From Motacilla alba alba (lineage: Eukaryota; Chordata; Aves; Passeriformes; Motacillidae): 64,000 bases of DNA. Where the stretch lies: contig NC_052020.1 in NCBI RefSeq assembly GCF_015832195.1, forward strand, positions 61,197,888 through 61,261,887, given 5' to 3'. The translations under genes were made by a program, and so were the position numbers. The notes under the pieces were generated by a model. It ran no database searches and was not told the DNA's origin. It was given only the letters and a program-made list of their open reading frames with translations. This document shows positions 58,801 through 64,000 of the stretch, piece after piece. Every line of letters starts with the position of its first letter. The stretch's first letter is position 1.

Positions 58801-59454
58801 GAAACCACTCTGAGTTTTTGGGTACCTTTTCCATTGCCAGCAGTATTTTCTGTCTCTTCCAGTTTTTTCTGCTCCCGGATCCACCGGGATGAAGGGGAGG
58901 GATGGGGTTTGGTGGGGGATATTCCTCGTTCCATGTGTCCCTGCCTTGCTGGGAGGTGTGAAAATGTGGGAATGTGCTTCCCTATCCCTCCACTTCTTGT
59001 TAAGTACGGACAGGTCTTCACTGGAGCAGGAAGAGGCTGGGCCACCCTCTTCCCTGTTGGGGACAGTCCTTCCCTTGACTGCTCCCAGCAGAGTTTTTCC
59101 AGCTTCATGGACAGTTGAGGGTCGAAATCCATTTCTTTGGCTTTCCATAATTCCCATTTAATCCCTGGGAAGTGACCAAAAATGAAGATGTGTGTGCCCT
59201 GCCAGAGCAGGATGATCCCCAGAATTCCTGCTGTGCCATGTGGGAATGGAGGGATGGGCACACGGAGCTCTCACAGCACCCCCAGGTCCAACCTGGATCA
59301 CAGCATGATGATCCCAAGTTTCTCCTGGCGGTTGGATATGTGCTCCTGGATGGAGGGTGCCCGTCAGGACTTTTAGGGTTGACATCCATTCTCTGCTGCA
59401 GGAGTGGCCTGGATATTCCTGGTCTTGTCCACCTCTTCTACTGGGACTAAACCC
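58801..59454. other. Flanking DNA, nothing recognised
   Basis: Unique-looking; open frames lack domains. Confidence 0.5.
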
Positions 59455-60010
59455 TCGAATCATGGAATTGTTTATGTTGGAAAAGCCCTCTGGATCATCA
59501 AATCCAACCATTCCCCGGCGCTGCCAAGGCCACCCCTGCCCCATGTCCCCAAGCGCCACATCCACATGGCTTTAAATCCCTCCAGGGATGGGGACTCCAC
59601 CCCTGCCCTGGGGTTCCACTGCCTGTCCATGAGGAAATTTTCCATAACAGCCAAATTAAACTTCCCTGGCCCAGCCTGGGGCCGTTCCCTCTGCTCATGT
59701 CCCTGTTCCCTGGAGCAGAGCCCGACCCCCCCGGCTGTCCCCTCCTGGCAGGAGCTGTGCAGAGCCACAAGGGCCCCCCTGAGCCTCCTTTGCTCCAGGC
59801 TGAGCCCCGTCCCAGCTCCCTCAGGAATTCTCCAGCCCCTCCCCAGCTCCCTCAGGAATTCTCCAACCCCTTCCCAGCTCCCTCAGGAACTCTCCAGCCC
59901 CTTCCCAGCTCCCTCAGGAATTCTCCAGCCCCTCCCCAGCTCCCTCAGGAATTCTCCAGCCCCTTCCCAGCTCCCTCAGCCTCTCCTGGGGCTCCAGCCC
60001 CTTCCCAGCT
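59455..60010 (-). mobile_element. CR1 LINE fragment with internal tandem expansion
   Basis: tcgaatcatggaattgtttatgttggaaaagccctctggatc, ccccatgtccccaagcgccacatccacatgg and ctttgctccaggctgagcccc. At 59811-60010 the 30-bp block cagctccctcaggaattctc-cagccccttcc is repeated about six to seven times. Confidence 0.88.
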
Positions 60011-60814
60011 CCTTAGACATGCTCCAGCCCCTCTGTGTCCTGTACCTGGGGATCCCAAATCTGCCCCCAGCACGGGAGGTGCCCCAGCAGTGCCACCTCA
60101 GGGGACAATCACCAGCCCTGCTGCCACCCCAGTGCTGGCACAGCCCAGATGCCGCTGTCCCTGTTGGTCTGTGTGGGGACAAACCCTCCCAGAACCCTTC
60201 AGGACTTTTCCTGTGGGTGAAATGAGACCATGGAAAGGAAAACACACTTTGTTCCTTGTGCTGTTTTCCTGTGTTCCCTTGTTTCCTGTTTTCCCTGCCC
60301 TTTTCCACCACGGAAACGGCCTCCATGATTTCCCACCATGGAAAATGCCCCCATTATTTTGCTGATTGGATTGGTGGTATCCTGTGGAAAATCATGGAGG
60401 CCTTTTCTGTGATGAAAAAAGGCAGGGAAAACTGGAAACAAGGAAAGATGGGAAAGCACCTGTCAGTGTGACCACATATCCAAATGGATTCCTGAGGGAA
60501 AACTCAGAGTTCCCAGATGAGTCTTGCTCTCCACAGCTGGAATTTACACCTTAAAAAAGAGGAATTTTTCCATCTCCTGTTTTTCAGCCTGAAATATCCC
60601 ATTGTCCCATTGGATCTCACAGCCTGAAGTCATTCCACAGGCCATTATCCCATCATCCCTGGGATATTCAGGGGTGGAGAACTTTCCTCATCCCATTGAT
60701 CTGCTCCTCCTTCCCTCATGGAAATTGGGTTTTGGCTCCACACTGGACCTGGAAGAGACCCCCCGGGCACGTCCCATGGATATGAGCACAGCCTGTGTTA
60801 TCCACATTTCTGCT
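60011..60814. other. Flanking DNA, nothing recognised
   Basis: A loosely repeated ttttccctgcccttttccaccacgg / catggaggccttttctgtgatg theme occurs at 60280-60440 but no clear unit. Confidence 0.45.
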
Positions 60815-60915
60815 GGAATCACAGAATCCCTGAGGGTTTGGGTTGGAAAAGACCTTAAAGCTCAGTTTGGGGGACGCCTTCCACTGTCCCAGGTTGCTCC
60901 AAGCCCCGTCCAATT
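60815..60915 (-). mobile_element. CR1 LINE 3' fragment
   Basis: gaatcacagaatccctgagggtttgggttggaaaagacc to ttgctccaagccccgtcc. Confidence 0.85.
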
Positions 60916-61974
60916 ATAACAAATAATTTTTTTCCCATCCCTTGGAATTATAACAAATAAATTGGATTTACACCCCAGGACTTGAACCTCTCTGTTCCCA
61001 CCCCACCCAGTTCCATAAAGATTTGTGGAAGTTGGGTCACACAAACATCTCAGAAAAAAACATTTTATTTTGGCCTTGCTTTCCTAAAAAAATTCCAAGC
61101 CAAACTAGAATTATCCAATCTGTCTTTGGGATAGATTTTAACAGATCTTTGGAAACTTTATGCGCAGAACCAGGACCAATTTGGGATAAAATGAGCTGGG
61201 ATCGAGCCTGGCCTGAAAAACGCATGGATGAATCAATTCCTGCTCCTAATCCATTGGTTATTTTTGTGGAGTTAAAATACTCCTGCTCTCTGGGTGCTGC
61301 ACTGCCAGGACTGTCAGATTTGTCTCCTTAGGGAATGTTTTTTATTCCTGTTGGAGGTTTTCTTGGCACATTGCTTAATTTATTTTTTTTATTTTTATTT
61401 TTTTTTGCTGCCAGGAGGCCAGGGGTGTATTTGCAAGGATTAAAGTATTACTGGAGTGGCTCCAGGCCTTTCCTAATCCCCATTATTCCCTCTAATCCCA
61501 CCACAACACAATGCTTCTCTCTCATTGCTTAATTATGCGGTGAAAATTAATAAAAAATAGCTGTAAAATGACATTTGGAGGAGGGATCTAAATCCCAGTT
61601 TCTTCGGGATGCAGCAAAAATTTGTACTTTCGCTGTGTTCAGTAATCCTTGACATTTCCAGCCTAATTCCTCAGGGAACGAGGATTACAGAAGCTCCTGG
61701 GAATCGATTTTTGCAGGATCTCAGGCCTTTCATTTCAACAAATCTTGGCATGCGTGTCCCATTTCCAAGGGGCTTGAAGGGCAGTTGGGATCACAAGAAC
61801 AATTTGGAGGCGGGGTGGTTTTTTTTGGGAATGAGGCACTGGATAAGGGATTTTTTTTTTCCTGCTTCCTAGGGAATGTGAGTTTGTAGGGAATATTTCC
61901 TGAGTGGGGAGGATTTTTAGTGGTCGCCAAAAATCCAGCCAGGAAAAAATGCTTGGAGAGGGGCTTCATGGCTT
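60916..61974. other. Flanking DNA, nothing recognised
   Basis: AT-rich in places (T-rich run 61380-61412); no exon or repeat identified. Confidence 0.5.
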
Positions 61975-62155
61975 AGGATTTGCCCCTGGATCTCTGGAAG
62001 TGTCCCAGGCCAGGCTGGACAGGGCTTGGGACAGTGGAAGGTGGGATTTCAGGGATGGGATGGGATGGGATGGGATGGGATGGGATGGGATGGGATGGGA
62101 TGGGATGGGATTCAAGATCCTTTTGAACCCAAACCAGGCTGGAATTCTATGGAAT
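61975..62155 (+). mobile_element. CR1 LINE 3' fragment, sense, with (TGGGA)n
   Basis: gcccctggatctctggaagtgtcccaggccaggctggacagggcttgggac, then about 11 units of tggga at 62056-62111, then ttcaagatccttttgaacccaaaccaggctggaattctatgg. The pentamer run sits where CR1 normally has one or two gatgggat units. Confidence 0.85.
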
Positions 62156-62759
62156 GCCCTGAAAATGCCAAAAGCTCCAATCCTGCCATACCTGAATTGA
62201 GGGATATTAAGGAACAGCAGCCATGGAAAGGTGAGAATCCCTTGGAATTTTATTATCATTTTTTCCCCCTTTTTTTTTCTCTCCTGCAATCAGCGCCCGG
62301 CATCCATCGCGTGCTGAGGATCGGGCACTGCTAATTACACTGCTAATGAGGTGCTAATCAGGCACCCTAATGACTCCAGCACCGGCCCCATGCTCTGGAA
62401 TCCTGTCTGGGCTCCTGCTCCAGGGATTTTCTGCCTTTGGCATCTGCACGGAGAGGGGGAAAGGGACGCGGGGGGGATTCAAAGAGATTTTGCAAAGTTA
62501 GGGCTGCAGAAGAGGAACTGAGAGGGGTCTGGGAAATCTGGGAGGGTCTGGAACAGGTGTGGCAATGATTGTCCATGTTTCCCAAATCCAGAAGGAATCC
62601 CTCAACTGTAGAATATCTTCTGTTCCCAAGTTTGCCTCAACGGACAGCACAAACCGTGGCCCTCTGCACGGCCTGGCTGCTTTTCCTGACTTATTTCCTA
62701 GAAAATCCCCTAGGCAGACAGCTTCTTGTATAAAATATGGAATGGACTGGAATAGGATA
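62156..62759. other. Flanking DNA, nothing recognised
   Basis: Unique-looking sequence. Confidence 0.5.
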
Positions 62760-63085
62760 GAATTATGGAATTGTTTGTGCTGGAAGGACACTAAATCCCA
62801 TCCAGCTCCATGGCAGGGACACCTCCCACTGTCCCAGGGTGTCCCAGTGTCCAGCCTGGCCCTGGGCACTGCCAGGGATCCAGGGGCAGCCCCAGCTGCT
62901 CTGGCAATCCCAGCCCAGCCAGGAATTCCCAATTCCCAATCTCCCACCCATCCCTGCCCTCTGGCACTGGGAGCCATTCCCTGGCTCCTGTCCCAAATCC
63001 CTCTGCAGCTCTCCCGGAGCCCCTCCAGGCCACACTGAGGTCACTCAAAGCTTCTCCTCTCCAGGCTGAACATTCCCAGCTCTTC
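62760..63085 (-). mobile_element. CR1 LINE 3' fragment, young-looking
   Basis: gaattatggaattgtttgtgctggaaggacactaaatcccatcc to gaggtcactcaaagcttctcctctccaggctgaacattcccagc. Confidence 0.9.
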
Positions 63086-64000
63086 CTGCTCTCCCACAGC
63101 AGAGCTGCTCCATCCCTCACATCATCCCAGTGCCTCTGCATTGGCTCCAGATGGGAATTTTAAGCTCTGGGATGCAGCCATGGCACCACTCAAACCCTTT
63201 CAAGGTTAACACCTGCAGGAACAAGAGCTCCTTGAGCATCCAAAGCCCTTTTTGCTGGGAATGCTGCTTCCACAAGCAGTCCCTGGCAGCTTTCCCACCT
63301 GGCTTTGGGACACCTGGAGTCCTGCAGCCCACAGGAACAACCCCACTTCGGAGGAGAAAGGTAAAAATCCCAGAATCCTCCCCTTTCCCTGTATTTTCTG
63401 GAAGATTTTGTCATCCAGAGTGGAAGATCCCGCTGGGAGCTGCTGCCTCCCCTCGGGCAGCCCTGTGTCCCACCGAGCTCTGCCGTGGTTCTCACAGCAC
63501 TGTCGTTCCCAAATTTGCATCCTGAGCTCCTCTCAGGCAGCCTCATTATTCCCAGTATTGAGCAAACTCCCCAGGATCCCGGTCTCCCACACGCTGCTGT
63601 CCCAGATGTTCCCCAGACTGAATCCAATGGGAAATGCCAGCCCCGCTCTTTCCATCAGGTGTCCTGATAAATAAATCTTTTTAATTAAAGCCGCCCCTTG
63701 ATTTCTTTTTCAATCAAATCAGAGACTTTCTTATCTCTCGAGTGGTCAATCCCGCAGCTTTAGCTCCATATCAGTATTCCTGTGTGTTCCAAGCCAGCAG
63801 GGAATGGGATCAGCGGGGAGAAAACCCTTGCTGGGTGAGCAGCAGGACCCATAATTCCAATTAGGAAGAGCTTTAGAGGCTGTTTAGGCCCCAGCTGGGC
63901 TCTCTCTGTGCCTGCAATCATCACCCATTAGCAAGGAGGATGATTTAGGAGCAAGTTTTGGAATATTTTCTCCATTGTAGCGAAAAAAAAAAAAGTATTT
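63086..64000. other. Flanking DNA, nothing recognised
   Basis: No exon, repeat or RNA gene recognised up to the end of the window. Confidence 0.5.

Noticed and set aside
62056..62111. Telomere-like repeat
   Set aside because: The unit is TGGGA, not TTAGGG, and lies inside a CR1 copy.

Overview
The window is vertebrate nuclear DNA, most likely from a passerine bird. The evidence is a large number of 3' fragments of CR1 retrotransposons, avian-type endogenous retroviral LTRs, one tRNA-headed SINE with a CR1-type tail that resembles a zebra-finch SINE family, and one intron-rich plus-strand gene with canonical GT-AG splice sites. I see no prokaryotic genes, no CRISPR array and no complete second protein-coding gene. 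Most long open frames are accidental readings through minisatellites.

The gene is the 3' part of an MDGA-family gene (MAM domain containing GPI anchor), closest to MDGA2 as far as I can recall the family. Nine coding exons chain together in phase on the + strand: 4130-4399 (last Ig domain), 18106-18254 and 30542-30719 (fibronectin-III-like domain), 33747-33767 (a 21-nt microexon), 39666-39821, 41869-42027, 46075-46205 and 51022-51127 (MAM domain), and 51610-51698 (GPI-anchor signal and stop). They encode about 418 residues, the C-terminal part of a protein of roughly 950 residues. The upstream Ig exons lie to the left of the window. A single-copy-looking 3' UTR follows to about 53.72 kb, ending at an AATAAA with a GT-rich downstream element. 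MDGA proteins are GPI-anchored on neurons and bind neuroligins, restraining synapse formation.

Layout. 1-4.1 kb: intron with a 264-bp tandem duplication, old CR1 pieces and a 1.5-kb minisatellite reaching to within about 55 bp of the Ig exon. 4.4-18.1 kb: intron with a tail-to-tail pair of nearly identical LTRs, a 400-bp polypyrimidine tract, a 115-bp tandem repeat, one arm of a 542-bp inverted repeat and a solo LTR. 18.3-30.5 kb: intron with a TTTTA tract, a 25-bp minisatellite, the other arm of the inverted repeat, several CR1 copies, another LTR and a duplication that includes the splice acceptor of the next exon. 30.7-39.7 kb: four copies of a roughly 400-bp repeat, the microexon, and CR1. 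39.8-51 kb: MAM exons separated by minisatellites, including a 60-bp array whose unit carries the splice acceptor and first bases of the exon that follows it. 51.7-53.7 kb: 3' UTR. 53.7-64 kb: flanking DNA with SINE, 43-bp minisatellite, many CR1 pieces and one possible distal terminal exon at 58.2-58.8 kb.

The most unusual aspect is not a new protein but the architecture. Nearly every exon is hugged by a tandem array, at least two arrays were seeded by exon-intron junctions and so make rows of decoy splice acceptors, and long inverted repeats flank single exons. The compact GC-rich setting is also unlike the very long MDGA2 introns of mammals, which raises the possibility of a microchromosomal paralogue.
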